Part shown: positions 41,114-49,654 of the stretch, piece after piece
Position numbering within the stretch: position 1 is the first letter of the stretch
Layout: the number at the start of each line of letters is the position of its first letter
From: Actinomycetes bacterium
Lineage (GTDB): Bacteria > Actinomycetota > Acidimicrobiia > Acidimicrobiales > Ilumatobacteraceae
Direction: 5' to 3'
Assembly (NCBI GenBank): GCA_029782355.1
Contig: JAKOUY010000011.1
Span: forward strand, 434,001 to 498,000
Length of the DNA stretch: 64,000 nucleotides
Notes under the pieces: generated by a model
What the model was told of the DNA's origin: nothing
The model's input: the letters and a program-made list of their open reading frames with translations, nothing else
The model's database searches: none
Translations under genes and position numbers: made by a program

Positions 41114-42142
41114 ATGGCCGAGCTTCCCCTGCGGACCGAGCGGCTGGTCGTCCGAATGCTGCGCCCGGCGGACGCCGAGGCCTACCGCTCGATCCGCGAC
41201 GATCCGCTCGTCGCCCGCCACCAGCTGTGGGAGCTGCCGTTCACGCTGGAGACGGCGGAGCGACACCTGGCCGACCAGGCCGAGACCGACGAGATCATCG
41301 TCGGGGACTGGACCACGCTCGGGATCGAACTCGACGGCGAACTCATCGGCGACATCCCCGTCCATCTCCATGCCGCTGGCGGACCCGCCGAGATCGGCTA
41401 CAACCTGCGCCCGGCCCGCTGGGGCCACGGCTACGCCAGCGAGGCCGTTGGCGCCGTTGCCGCCCACCTGTTCGAGCAGGTCGGGATCTGCCGGCTGTAC
41501 GGGGAGCTCGACCCGGAGAACGTGGCGTCGCAGCGGGTCCTGGAAGCCGTCGGGCTTCGAGTCGAGGCCCTGGCGCGACGCTCCTTCTGGTGGCGCGGGG
41601 CGTGGAGCGACAACCTCAGCTACTCGGCGACGGCCGAGGAGCATGCCGCCTGGCGGTCGCGGCCGCGCCGTCACCCCGGTGCGGTCACCCTTGAACCGAT
41701 CGGCCCGGAAACGGCCGCAGTGTTCGGTTCGCTGGAGACCCATCACAGCCAGACCCGCTTCGTCAGCCCGGTGCTCGGCTCCTATCGCGACGCGCTCTTC
41801 CCGGTGGTGCACGACGGTCACGCCGCCGTGCCCTGGCTGCGCGGGGTGCGCGCCGACGGCATTCCCGCCGGGTTCGTGATGGTCAGTGAGGTCGCCCCGG
41901 GCTGGCCGGAGCCGATCCTGTGGCGGCTGCTCGTCGATCGCCTCCACCAGCGCCGGGGCATTGGCGCGTCCGTGGTCGAGCAGGTCATCGGCCACGTCGG
42001 CGACCTCGGGGCCGACTCGCTGCTGGTCTCGTGGCGCGAGGGACCGGGCTCGCCGGCGGCGTTCTACCTGGCCCGCGGCTTCGTGCCCACCGGTGAGCGG
42101 TGGGACGGCGAGGTCGTCGCCCGCCTGCCGCTCGGATCCTGA
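41114..42142 (+). CDS. Tandem GNAT acetyltransferase
   Basis: A 342-residue protein with two GNAT-like halves. Residues 1-185 are RimJ/RimL-like (RTERLVVRMLRPADAEAY, and the acetyl-CoA loop ARWGHGYASEAV). Residues 195-342 form a second domain with a weaker acetyl-CoA loop (QRRGIGASVVEQVI) and a typical closing AAFYLARGFVPTGE. The acceptor is unknown; the second half resembles spermidine or small-amine acetyltransferases. It stands alone, divergent from uvrB, before the LacI-controlled operon. Confidence 0.83.
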   Translation: MAELPLRTERLVVRMLRPADAEAYRSIRDDPLVARHQLWELPFTLETAERHLADQAETDEIIVGDWTTLGIELDGELIGDIPVHLHAAGGPAEIGYNLRPARWGHGYASEAVGAVAAHLFEQVGICRLYGELDPENVASQRVLEAVGLRVEALARRSFWWRGAWSDNLSYSATAEEHAAWRSRPRRHPGAVTLEPIGPETAAVFGSLETHHSQTRFVSPVLGSYRDALFPVVHDGHAAVPWLRGVRADGIPAGFVMVSEVAPGWPEPILWRLLVDRLHQRRGIGASVVEQVIGHVGDLGADSLLVSWREGPGSPAAFYLARGFVPTGERWDGEVVARLPLGS

Positions 42143-42200
42143 CCGCCCACACCTCTCCCGGCGTGGCCCGCACCGACCCGGTCGAGCCCGGCGCCAGGGC

Positions 42201-42229
42201 TTGACAGCGCTGTCGAGGTGTCCTACCGT
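42201..42229 (+). promoter_or_regulatory. Predicted promoter of the LacI-controlled sugar operon
   Basis: A perfect -35 (TTGACA, 42201-42206) and a -10-like TACCGT (42224-42229) are 17 bases apart. The first operator (42202-42215) overlaps the -35. Transcription would start near 42236, about 60 bases before the PfkB gene. Confidence 0.65.
42202..42215. promoter_or_regulatory. LacI-family operator 1
   Basis: TGACAGCGCTGTCG is a 14-base palindrome broken only at the last position, with the central CG typical of LacI/GalR operators. It covers the -35 element, so binding should block RNA polymerase. Confidence 0.75.
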
Positions 42230-42246
42230 GACGCCCATCACACCAC

Positions 42247-42260
42247 TGACAGCGCTGTCA
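42247..42260. promoter_or_regulatory. LacI-family operator 2
   Basis: TGACAGCGCTGTCA is a perfect 14-base palindrome whose centre is 45 bases from that of operator 1. It lies downstream of the predicted start of transcription. Two half-identical sites allow one tetramer or two dimers to close the promoter. Confidence 0.8.
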
Positions 42261-42295
42261 GTCCGGTGCCGACCGTTGCGGAAGGAGGGGGCGGC

Positions 42296-43264
42296 GTGCT
42301 GGTCGTCGGTTGCAACCTGACCATCGACCGGACCCTGCACCTGGCGCGGCTGATCCCCGGCGCGGTGCAGCGACCGACGTCGGCGGTCGCCTCGGCCGGT
42401 GGCAAGGCGGTGAACGTGTGCCGTGCGGCCCAGGCCCACGGGATCGACCCGCTGCTGGTCGCCAACCTCCCCGGTCGGCTCGGCGCCGTGGCCGGTGACC
42501 TGCTGGAGGCCGAAGGCCTGCACCTCAGCCGGGTGCCCACCTCGGGCGAGATCCGGAGTGCGATCGTCATCCTCGAGGACGACCTGCGCACGACCGTGCT
42601 CAACGAGCCCGGCCCGATCCTGTCGGCAGAGGACCGCCGGGACCTGCTCGACGCCGTCGCTCGGGCGGCGACGAGTGACGCGGCCGCCGACGGCGTCCTG
42701 GTCGCCAGCGGCAGCCTGCCGCCCGGCGAGCACGCCGCCGATCTGTACGCCGACATCGTCGAGCTCGGCCACCGGGCGGGCTTGCGCGTCGTCCTCGACG
42801 CCGCCCGCCACGATCTGGCCGCGGCGCTGCCCGCCGAGCCGGACATCGTCACCCCGAACCTGTCCGAGGCCCTGGGAGTCTTGGGTCGCGCCGCCGGCCA
42901 CCCCGAGTCGGTGGAACCGGACTCCGGCAACCCCCGGGCCACGGCAACCGAGGCAGCCGCAGCCCTGGTGGCCAGCGGCGCCCGAGCCGCGCTGGTCACC
43001 GCCGGGCGCCACGGTGTGGCGGCGGCGACCGCCACCACCGCCTTCTGGCTCCCCTCCCCCGTGGTCACCGAGGTCAACCCGATCGGCGCCGGCGACGCCT
43101 TCGTCGGCGGGCTGGCCAGCGCCCTGGCTCGTGGCGCCGACCTCCACGCGGCCACCCGCGTGGCCGTCGCCACCGGCGCGGCCTCCGTGGCCACCGGGGT
43201 GGCCGGCGTGCCCGATCGCCAGCTGCTGGCCGGCTTCCTCGCCCCGACGCCGGGTGGCGCGTGA
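42296..43264 (+). CDS. PfkB-family sugar kinase, 1-phosphofructokinase/tagatose-6-phosphate kinase type
   Basis: A 322-residue ribokinase-fold enzyme. The opening VVGCNLTIDRTLHLARLIPG and AGGKAVNVCRAAQAHG are of the FruK/LacC subtype, and the catalytic motif is PIGAGDAFVGGLASAL with the base Asp. It would phosphorylate a ketose or ketose phosphate with ATP. GTG 42296 is preceded by GGAGGGGGCGGC, a clear ribosome site. It is the first gene of the operon; the regulator gene overlaps it by 4 bases. With the aldolase downstream it forms the kinase/aldolase pair seen in tagatose and sulfofructose breakdown. Confidence 0.87.
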   Translation: MLVVGCNLTIDRTLHLARLIPGAVQRPTSAVASAGGKAVNVCRAAQAHGIDPLLVANLPGRLGAVAGDLLEAEGLHLSRVPTSGEIRSAIVILEDDLRTTVLNEPGPILSAEDRRDLLDAVARAATSDAAADGVLVASGSLPPGEHAADLYADIVELGHRAGLRVVLDAARHDLAAALPAEPDIVTPNLSEALGVLGRAAGHPESVEPDSGNPRATATEAAAALVASGARAALVTAGRHGVAAATATTAFWLPSPVVTEVNPIGAGDAFVGGLASALARGADLHAATRVAVATGAASVATGVAGVPDRQLLAGFLAPTPGGA

Positions 43265-44358
43265 GCGATCGACCGACGCTGGGGCGCGTCGCCCAACACG
43301 CCGGGGTCAGTCTGAAGACCGCGTCACGCGCCCTGAACGACGAGTACGGCGTGGCTCCGGCCACCGCCGCCCGAGTCCGCGAGTCGGCCAAGGTCCTCGG
43401 GTTCCGCCCCAACCACCTGGCCCGGGCACTGGCGGCCGGAGGCCCGAGCGCGGCGGTCGGATTGGTCATCCCCAACGTGTCCGACCCGTTCATCGCCGCC
43501 GTGGTCGGCGCCGTCGAAGCCGTCGTCGCGCCGCGCGGCCTGCACCTGATGACCGCCAGCCACAACGACGACGCCGACGTGCAGCGCCGCATCGTCCGCG
43601 GCCTGGTCGAACGGCGGGTCGACGCCCTGATCGTCATCCCCGCGCCCGGCGAGGACCACTACCTGCTGCAGGAGATCGACCACGGCCTGGTGGTGATCAG
43701 CCTCGACCGACCGATGAGATCTCCGGCGGTCGACACCGTGCTGGTCGACAACGTCGCCGGGGCGACCGCGGCGATGCAGTGCCTGGTCGAGCTGGGCCAC
43801 CGGCGCATCGGCGGGTTGGGCAACGACGCCCGGCTGTGGACCCTCGAACAACGCCACCTCGGCTACCGCCACGGCCTGGCGGCCGCCGGGCTGGACTACG
43901 ACCCGGCCATCGTCCACTTCGACTGCCGCGACGACGCCGAAGCGGAGCGCTTCGTGCGCGCCGCCCTCGCTCGTCCCGATCCGCCGACCGCCTTCTTCTC
44001 CGCCCAACACGTGCCGAGCCGCGGACTGGTCCGGGCCATGCAGCGCACCGGCGTGGTGCTCGACGTGGTCATGTTCGACGAGGTGGTCGACACCGATCTG
44101 CTGTCGGTCCGCCCGCGGCTCGTCGTCGCGTCCGGTCCACACCGCCTCGGGCACATCGGTGCGGCCCTGGCCATGGAACAGCTCGACGCCGACCCGGCGA
44201 CCACCCGGCGGCCGCGGTCGGTGCTGCTGCCACCCATCGTCATCGCCGCCGACGACGTCTACCGGGCGCCGACACCCGCCGAGTCCGCCGCCGAGCTGGC
44301 CGCGGTCACGTCGCCGGCGAGATCCGCCGAGGCCAACGCCGCAGGGGTGGCCCGATGA
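43261..44358 (+). CDS. LacI family transcriptional regulator
   Basis: A 365-residue repressor. The helix-turn-helix reads TLGRVAQHAGVSLKTASRALN, followed by the hinge helix (GFRPNHLARALAAG). The effector domain has the periplasmic-binding-protein fold (GLVIPNVSDPFIAAVVGAV, VVISLDRP, AGATAAMQCLVELGHRRIG). A C-terminal Ala/Glu/Thr tail is longer than usual. The gene lies inside the operon it most likely controls through the two TGACAGCGCTGTC sites, so it should repress itself as well. Confidence 0.93.
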   Translation: MSDRPTLGRVAQHAGVSLKTASRALNDEYGVAPATAARVRESAKVLGFRPNHLARALAAGGPSAAVGLVIPNVSDPFIAAVVGAVEAVVAPRGLHLMTASHNDDADVQRRIVRGLVERRVDALIVIPAPGEDHYLLQEIDHGLVVISLDRPMRSPAVDTVLVDNVAGATAAMQCLVELGHRRIGGLGNDARLWTLEQRHLGYRHGLAAAGLDYDPAIVHFDCRDDAEAERFVRAALARPDPPTAFFSAQHVPSRGLVRAMQRTGVVLDVVMFDEVVDTDLLSVRPRLVVASGPHRLGHIGAALAMEQLDADPATTRRPRSVLLPPIVIAADDVYRAPTPAESAAELAAVTSPARSAEANAAGVAR

Positions 44359-45629
44359 GCCACCTCGTCGGCATCGACCTCGGCACCACCCGGGTCAAGG
44401 CGGTCGTCTACACCGTCGACGGGTCGGTCGTCGCCAGCGCCGACGCCCCGACCCCGTGGCACCGCCACCCGCGCTCCGGCACCGAGATGGACGTCGACGA
44501 CCTGACCGTGGTGATCGGGCGAGTGGTGGCCGACGCCACCGCCGGCATCGACGGGGTGGGCGGCATCGGGGTGACGGGCATGGGTGAGGCAGGCGTGCTG
44601 GCCGCGGCCGACGGCCGGGCACTGGCCCCGATCCGCGCCTGGCACAACGAGCGCGCCGATCTCGACGCCATCGCCGCCGGACCGGGGGCCGACGCCTTCC
44701 GTCGGGCCACCGGGCTCGAGCTCACCGGCGTGGCCTCGATCGGCAAGATCCTGCAGATGCGCGCCGACTATCCGGCCAGCGCCGCGGCGACCCGCTTCTA
44801 CTCGTTGCCGGAGTGGGCAGTGCGCCTGCTGGGGGGCGAGCCGGGCAGCGAGTGGTCGCTGGCCAGCCGCACCGGCATGCTCGACTGCCTGACCACCACG
44901 TCGTGGCCCGGCGCCGTCGAGCTGTTGGGCGCCGACCTCCTGGGCGCACCCCAGCGCGCCGGGACCCACTGCGGCACGGTCGCCACGAGCACGCCTTGCC
45001 CGGGCATCGCCCACCTGGCCGGCGCCGTCCTGACCGTCGGCGGGCACGACCACCAGACCGCCGCCCTGGCCGCCGGTGCAACGGGCCAGGAGACCCTGTT
45101 CAACTCGCTCGGCACGGCCGAGGCGATCATCCGGATGACGTCGGCCCCGCTCAGCCGCGCCGACGTGGCCGACCTGGTGGGTGCCGGGTTCGGTGTCGGG
45201 CCCACCGTGGTGCCCGGGTACCGATGTGTGATCGGCGGGCTGCACACCGGCATGGAACTCGAACAGCTGGCCAGCTCGCTCGGCGCCGTCGACCGCGCCG
45301 CTCGGCGAGCACTGGCCGACGACCCGCGCTGGCGGGCGGGCGTGGAGCGGATCATCGCCAGCGCCGAACCGATGCTCGAGGCGATGGAACGCCGGCTGGG
45401 CCGCCACGAACGGGTGCTGGCCGCCGGCGGCTGGCTGCACGACCGAACCGTCCACGACGCCAAGCAGCGCCAGCTCGGCGGCCTGGTCAGCGCGTTCGTC
45501 GACGAGGGTGGGGCGGTGGGCGCGGCATACCTCGCCGGGTTCGCCGCCGGCCTGCTCCCGTCCCCCGAATCGATCACCGGCCCGCCCTGGCCGCGCACCC
45601 TCCAACCCGAAGGAGACCTGGCCCGATGA
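44355..45629 (+). CDS. FGGY family carbohydrate kinase
   Basis: A 424-residue kinase, about 70 residues shorter than typical XylB. The phosphate loop is VGIDLGTTRVKAVVY, the sugar-site loop is VTGMGEAGVL with IRAWHNERAD, and the second ATP motif is LFNSLGTAEAIIRM. The C-terminal adenosine motif is VLAAGGWLHDRTV. Substrate unknown. It overlaps the LacI and aldolase genes by 4 bases each. A second sugar kinase in one operon suggests two phosphorylations of the same sugar, or phosphorylation of a cleavage product. Confidence 0.87.
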   Translation: MSHLVGIDLGTTRVKAVVYTVDGSVVASADAPTPWHRHPRSGTEMDVDDLTVVIGRVVADATAGIDGVGGIGVTGMGEAGVLAAADGRALAPIRAWHNERADLDAIAAGPGADAFRRATGLELTGVASIGKILQMRADYPASAAATRFYSLPEWAVRLLGGEPGSEWSLASRTGMLDCLTTTSWPGAVELLGADLLGAPQRAGTHCGTVATSTPCPGIAHLAGAVLTVGGHDHQTAALAAGATGQETLFNSLGTAEAIIRMTSAPLSRADVADLVGAGFGVGPTVVPGYRCVIGGLHTGMELEQLASSLGAVDRAARRALADDPRWRAGVERIIASAEPMLEAMERRLGRHERVLAAGGWLHDRTVHDAKQRQLGGLVSAFVDEGGAVGAAYLAGFAAGLLPSPESITGPPWPRTLQPEGDLAR

Positions 45630-46522
45630 CCTCGCTCGCCCCCATCGCTGATCGCCACGGCAAGCTGGCCGTCCTGGCCATGGACCAGCGCGGCACCCTG
45701 CGGCGGATGCTGACCGAGGTCGGACGCCCGTCCACCACCACCGACCTGTCCGAGTTCAAGGTCGACGTGGTCGAGATGCTCTCGCCGGCGGCGTCCGGGG
45801 TGCTGCTCGACCTCGAGCTCGGGGTCGAGCCGGTTCGCCAGGCCGGCGTCCTGGCGGACGGGGTGGGTGTCCTGCTGGCCGCCGAACCGGCCGACAAGCG
45901 CAAGATCGACGGCGAGCACCACACCGTCGCTGAGCCCGGGAAGGACGCCGGCTGGGTTCGCGAGCACGGCTGTGACGCCCTCAAGTTCCTGGTCCAGTGG
46001 AACCCCGACCGGCCGACGCCGACCGATGGCAGTCTCGACCTGTCGGCCATTTCCCTCGACGTGGTCGGCCAGATCGTCCGCGATTGCGCTGCGGCGGGTG
46101 TGCCGGGCGTGATCGAGCCGTTGATCGCTGTCGCGCCCCGGACCTCGCCGAGCCAGGCGGACAAGGAGGCGATGGTGGTCCGCTCGGCGGTGCGCATGGC
46201 CGCACTCGGCATGGATCTGCTGAAGATCGAGTGGCCGGGTGGTGCCGCCGGCTGCCAGGCGGTCACCGACCAGCTCGGTACGGTCCCGTGGGCGCTGCTG
46301 TCCGCCGGGGTGACCTACGACCAATTCGTCGAGCGGACACGCGTCGCGCTCGACCATGGCGCGGTCGGGTTCATCGCCGGCCGGGCGATCTGGGGCGAGG
46401 CCGTCGGGATGGATCGCTCGCAGCGGCGCGCCTGGCTGGGCTCGGTCGCCCGCCAGCGGCTGACCGGGCTGATCGAGGTCCTGGCCGATCACGGCCGGAC
46501 GTGGCAGGAGGTCCGCGGATGA
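45626..46522 (+). CDS. Class I ketose-phosphate aldolase, LacD/YihT type
   Basis: A 298-residue TIM-barrel protein that aligns by eye along its length with tagatose-1,6-bisphosphate aldolase LacD and sulfofructose-1-phosphate aldolase YihT. Examples are LAVLAMDQRGTLRRML, SEFKVDVVEMLSPAASGVLLD, CDALKFLVQWNPD, PGVIEPLIA and DLLKIEWPG, where Lys200 is the expected Schiff-base residue, then WALLSAGV and GFIAGRAIWGEAVGMD. It should cleave a ketose mono- or bisphosphate to dihydroxyacetone phosphate and an aldehyde. The match does not distinguish which sugar. Confidence 0.85.
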   Translation: MTSLAPIADRHGKLAVLAMDQRGTLRRMLTEVGRPSTTTDLSEFKVDVVEMLSPAASGVLLDLELGVEPVRQAGVLADGVGVLLAAEPADKRKIDGEHHTVAEPGKDAGWVREHGCDALKFLVQWNPDRPTPTDGSLDLSAISLDVVGQIVRDCAAAGVPGVIEPLIAVAPRTSPSQADKEAMVVRSAVRMAALGMDLLKIEWPGGAAGCQAVTDQLGTVPWALLSAGVTYDQFVERTRVALDHGAVGFIAGRAIWGEAVGMDRSQRRAWLGSVARQRLTGLIEVLADHGRTWQEVRG

Positions 46523-46535
46523 CGAGGGGGAACCG

Positions 46536-47381
46536 ATGAGCGAGTCGACCATCACCACGGCGTCGCCGGCGGGGGCCCGAGCGACGCTGCCGGCCATCGA
46601 GACGGTCCGGCTGACCAAGTCGTTCGGCACGGTCCAGGCGCTGCGCGGGTGTTCGTTCCAGGCCAATCCGGGCGAGGTGACCGCCCTGGTCGGCGACAAC
46701 GGCGCCGGCAAGTCGACCCTGGTGAAGGCGATGGCCGGGGTGTACGACCCCGACGGCGGCCAGATCCTGGTCGACGGGCGGGAGGTCAAGATCACCTCGC
46801 CGCAGGTCGCCTCGGCGCTCGGGATCGAGACGGTGTTCCAGGATCTGGCGCTGGCCCCCGATCTCGACGCGGCCTCCAACGTGTTCCTCGGCCGCGAGCT
46901 GCGGATGCTGCGGATCCTGCGCGACCAGCGGGAGATGCGCCGGCGCACCGCGTCGCAGTTCGCCAAGCTCGGGGTCGGTCTGGTCCAGGACCTGCGCGTT
47001 CCCGTGGCGTCGTTCTCCGGTGGCCAGCGCCAGTCGGTGGCCATCGCCCGGGCGGCCATGTGGGCCCGCCACGTGATCATGATGGACGAACCCACCGCGG
47101 CACTCGGCGTGATCCAGACCGCCAAGGTGCTGGAGCTGATCCACACCGTGCGCGACCAGGGGCTGGCCGTGATCTTCATCTCCCACAACCTGCCCCAGGT
47201 GATCGAGGTCGCCGACCGCATCGAGGTGATGCGCCTCGGCGTTCGCGTCGCCCGCTTCCGCCGCGGCGAGGCCGACCTCGACCTGCTCATCGACGCCATC
47301 TCCGGCGCCTTCGCCAACGACACCAGTGATCCCGGCGCCGCCGGCCGGGCCGACCAGCTCGACGAGGGGGTCCAGCCGTGA
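46536..47381 (+). CDS. Sugar ABC importer ATPase, CUT2 (ribose) type, single domain
   Basis: A 281-residue ATPase with Walker A GDNGAGKST, a signature FSGGQRQSVAIARA, Walker B VIMMDEPTAALG and switch His in FISHNLPQV. Unlike classic RbsA, it has one ABC domain only, as in XylG/FrcA-like systems, and would act as a homodimer. It starts 13 bases after the aldolase gene and overlaps the permease gene (GTGA). Confidence 0.92.
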   Translation: MSESTITTASPAGARATLPAIETVRLTKSFGTVQALRGCSFQANPGEVTALVGDNGAGKSTLVKAMAGVYDPDGGQILVDGREVKITSPQVASALGIETVFQDLALAPDLDAASNVFLGRELRMLRILRDQREMRRRTASQFAKLGVGLVQDLRVPVASFSGGQRQSVAIARAAMWARHVIMMDEPTAALGVIQTAKVLELIHTVRDQGLAVIFISHNLPQVIEVADRIEVMRLGVRVARFRRGEADLDLLIDAISGAFANDTSDPGAAGRADQLDEGVQP

Positions 47382-48439
47382 GCCGCTCTGACGAGCCGCA
47401 GATGCAGGGCATCGAGACCGACACGTGGCAGCAACTGCTGCGCCGGCTGCGCAGCGCGCCGGTGCTGGCCACCTTCGGGTTCCTGCTGGCCCTGATGGTC
47501 TTCTTCTCGATCAAGGCACCGGGCAAGTTCAACACCGGCGACAACCTCACCCGCCTGGCGCAGAACGTGGCCATCCTCACCGTGGTCAGCGTGGGGACGA
47601 CCTTCGTCATCGCCGCACGCGGCATCGACCTGTCGATCCCCAGCGGGATCATCCTCGGGGAGGTCTTCGCCGCCGAAGCACTGCGGCACATCTCGGTGAC
47701 CACCAACGGTGTCCCCGGCAAGGCCATCGACGTCTCGGCCCGCGACACCAATGCCGGCTACATCCTCGCCGCCCTCGGGGCAGCGTTGCTGGCCGGGCTC
47801 CTGATCGGCCTGCTGAACGGGGTCATCGTCGCCTATCTGCGGGTGCCGGCGATGATCGCCACGCTCGGCACGCTGGGCGCCGGACTGGGCGTGGCGCTGA
47901 TCATCCGCCATGGCGTGAACGTGGCCAGCTACGCCCTGGAGCCGGTGGCCAATGCTCACGTCATCCCCGGGGTCACCAACCTCATCCTGATCGCCGTCGT
48001 CGTCTTCGTCCTCGGCGTGGTCGGCCTGCACCTGTCGGTCTTCGGGCGCCACACCCTGGCCATCGGGTCCAACGAGGAAGCCGCCCGGCGGGTCGGGCTG
48101 CGCGTTCAGCGCCACCTGGTGAAGGTGTACGTGCTCGGCGGCCTGGCCAACGGGTTCGCCGGGTTCCTGTCCCTGGCGTACTTCACCACCACCTCCGTCG
48201 GCGGGCACACCACCGACAACCTGCAGGCGATCACGGCGGTGGCGCTCGGCGGGACCAGCCTGTTCGGCGGCGTGGCGACGATGTTCGGCACGCTCATCGG
48301 GGTGTGGATCCCCGCGGTGTTGAAGAACGGCTTCATCATCATCAAGGTCAACCCGTACTGGCAGATGGTCGCCGTCGGCGCCGTCCTCGTCCTGGCGGTG
48401 TGGATCGACCAACTCCGCCGCCGCGGCCAGCAACGCTGA
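47378..48439 (+). CDS. Sugar ABC importer permease, CUT2 (RbsC) type
   Basis: A 353-residue membrane protein with about nine to ten hydrophobic segments. Family motifs are VSVGTTFVIAARGIDLSIPSG in the first half, LNGVIVAYLRVPAMIATLGT and GSNEEAARRVGLRVQRH (ATPase contact), and VALGGTSLFGGVATMFGTLIG. An insert of about 30 residues (TTNGVPGKAIDVSARDTNAG) lies between early helices. It forms the channel as a dimer. Confidence 0.93.
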   Translation: MSRSDEPQMQGIETDTWQQLLRRLRSAPVLATFGFLLALMVFFSIKAPGKFNTGDNLTRLAQNVAILTVVSVGTTFVIAARGIDLSIPSGIILGEVFAAEALRHISVTTNGVPGKAIDVSARDTNAGYILAALGAALLAGLLIGLLNGVIVAYLRVPAMIATLGTLGAGLGVALIIRHGVNVASYALEPVANAHVIPGVTNLILIAVVVFVLGVVGLHLSVFGRHTLAIGSNEEAARRVGLRVQRHLVKVYVLGGLANGFAGFLSLAYFTTTSVGGHTTDNLQAITAVALGGTSLFGGVATMFGTLIGVWIPAVLKNGFIIIKVNPYWQMVAVGAVLVLAVWIDQLRRRGQQR

Positions 48440-48495
48440 CCGCGGCCCACCTGTCCCATCCACCAACCAACACAACACAGGAGAAGCAACCAGCA

Positions 48496-49545
48496 ATGAA
48501 GCACACACTGAGAGGGACGGTGCTCACCGCGTCCTCGTTCGCACTGACCGCCCTGCTGGCGGCCCCGGCCATGGCCACGACGCCGCCATCCGGCTCGTCG
48601 GGTGCCGCCACCCCGGGGACCACCGCCACCGCGCCGACCATCGCCGCCGGCTCGGGACAGGGCAAGAAGATCACCCTGATGGTCGGCGTCAAGGGCGACC
48701 CGTTCTACGTGTCGATGGAGTGCGGTGCCCGCGAGGCTGTCAAGGCCGCCGGCGCCGAGCTCGACGTCCAGGGTCCGGACAAGTTCGACGCCACGCTGCA
48801 GAACCCGATGCTCGACGCGGTCGCCGCGTCGAAGCCCGACGCGCTGCTCGTGGCCCCGAACGACGTCAAGGCTTCGGCCGGACCGCTGAAGACCATCCAG
48901 GATGCCGGCAGCAAGGTCGTCCTGGTCGACACGACGGTCGACGACACCACCATCGGCGTGTCGCGCATCGCCACCGACAACGAGCTCGGCGGCGAGAAGG
49001 CCGCCGAGGCGCTGCAGACGCTCGGGCTGGCCTCGGGCGCCAAGGTGCTGGTCATCTCGACCGACCCCGGCGTGTCCAGCGTGGACGCCCGCGTCGCCGG
49101 CTTCAACAAGAAGGCCGCCGAGCTGGGCTACAAGCTGGTCTCCGACACCCAGTACTCGCACAACGAGGCATCGACCGCCGCCCAGGTGATCGGCGCAGCG
49201 TTGTCGGCTGACCCGGACCTGGCTGGCGTGTTCGCCACCAACCTGTTCACCGCCCAGGGCGTTGCCACGGGCGTCAAGCAGGCCGGCAAGTCGGGCGCGG
49301 TCAAGGTCGTCGGCTTCGACGCCGGCCCGGACCAGATCAAGCAGCTCGAGGCCGGTGACGTCCAGGCCCTCGTCGCCCAGAAGCCGTACGACATCGGCTA
49401 CCAGGGTGTGGCCGAGGCGCTGGCGGCGATCAACGGTGGCGAGGTCATCCCGAACATCCAGACCGAGTCGATCGTGGTCACCAAGGACAACATGGCTCAG
49501 CCCGACGTCGCCAAGTACATCTACAAGAGCGACTGCGGCAGCTGA
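48496..49545 (+). CDS. Sugar ABC importer substrate-binding protein, CUT2 (RbsB) type
   Basis: A 349-residue secreted protein. The signal peptide (HTLRGTVLTASSFALTALLAAPAMA) is followed by a Thr/Ala/Gly/Pro linker and no lipobox Cys. The mature part is of the ribose-binding fold: ITLMVGVKGDPFYVSMECG, PDALLVAPNDVKA, VVLVDTTV, GVFATNLFTAQG and VVGFDAGPDQIKQLEAG. ATG 48496 is preceded by AGGAGAAG. The ligand should be a monosaccharide or related compound fed to the kinases and isomerase of the operon. Confidence 0.92.
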   Translation: MKHTLRGTVLTASSFALTALLAAPAMATTPPSGSSGAATPGTTATAPTIAAGSGQGKKITLMVGVKGDPFYVSMECGAREAVKAAGAELDVQGPDKFDATLQNPMLDAVAASKPDALLVAPNDVKASAGPLKTIQDAGSKVVLVDTTVDDTTIGVSRIATDNELGGEKAAEALQTLGLASGAKVLVISTDPGVSSVDARVAGFNKKAAELGYKLVSDTQYSHNEASTAAQVIGAALSADPDLAGVFATNLFTAQGVATGVKQAGKSGAVKVVGFDAGPDQIKQLEAGDVQALVAQKPYDIGYQGVAEALAAINGGEVIPNIQTESIVVTKDNMAQPDVAKYIYKSDCGS

Positions 49546-49573
49546 CCCGACGGGTCCTCCCCCAACCGCGGTC

Positions 49574-49606
49574 GGTGGGGTCGCCGGTTCACCCGGCGGC
49601 CCCACC
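49574..49606 (+). promoter_or_regulatory. Intercistronic hairpin after the binding-protein gene
   Basis: GGTGGGGTCGCCGG (49574-49587) pairs with the arm ending at 49606 to give a 14-pair stem with one G-U pair. There is no T run. Such stems often stabilise the upstream mRNA segment, so that binding protein is made in excess over the enzymes downstream; partial termination is the alternative. Confidence 0.5.
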
Positions 49607-49654
49607 GGCCGCACCCCACCTCTGCTTTCCCCACACCACGATCAGGACTCCCCC

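Noticed and set aside
44798-48508. A minus-strand open frame of 1236 codons opposite the sugar operon
   Set aside because: It lies antisense to the FGGY kinase, aldolase, ATPase and permease genes and shows no family motifs or ribosome site.
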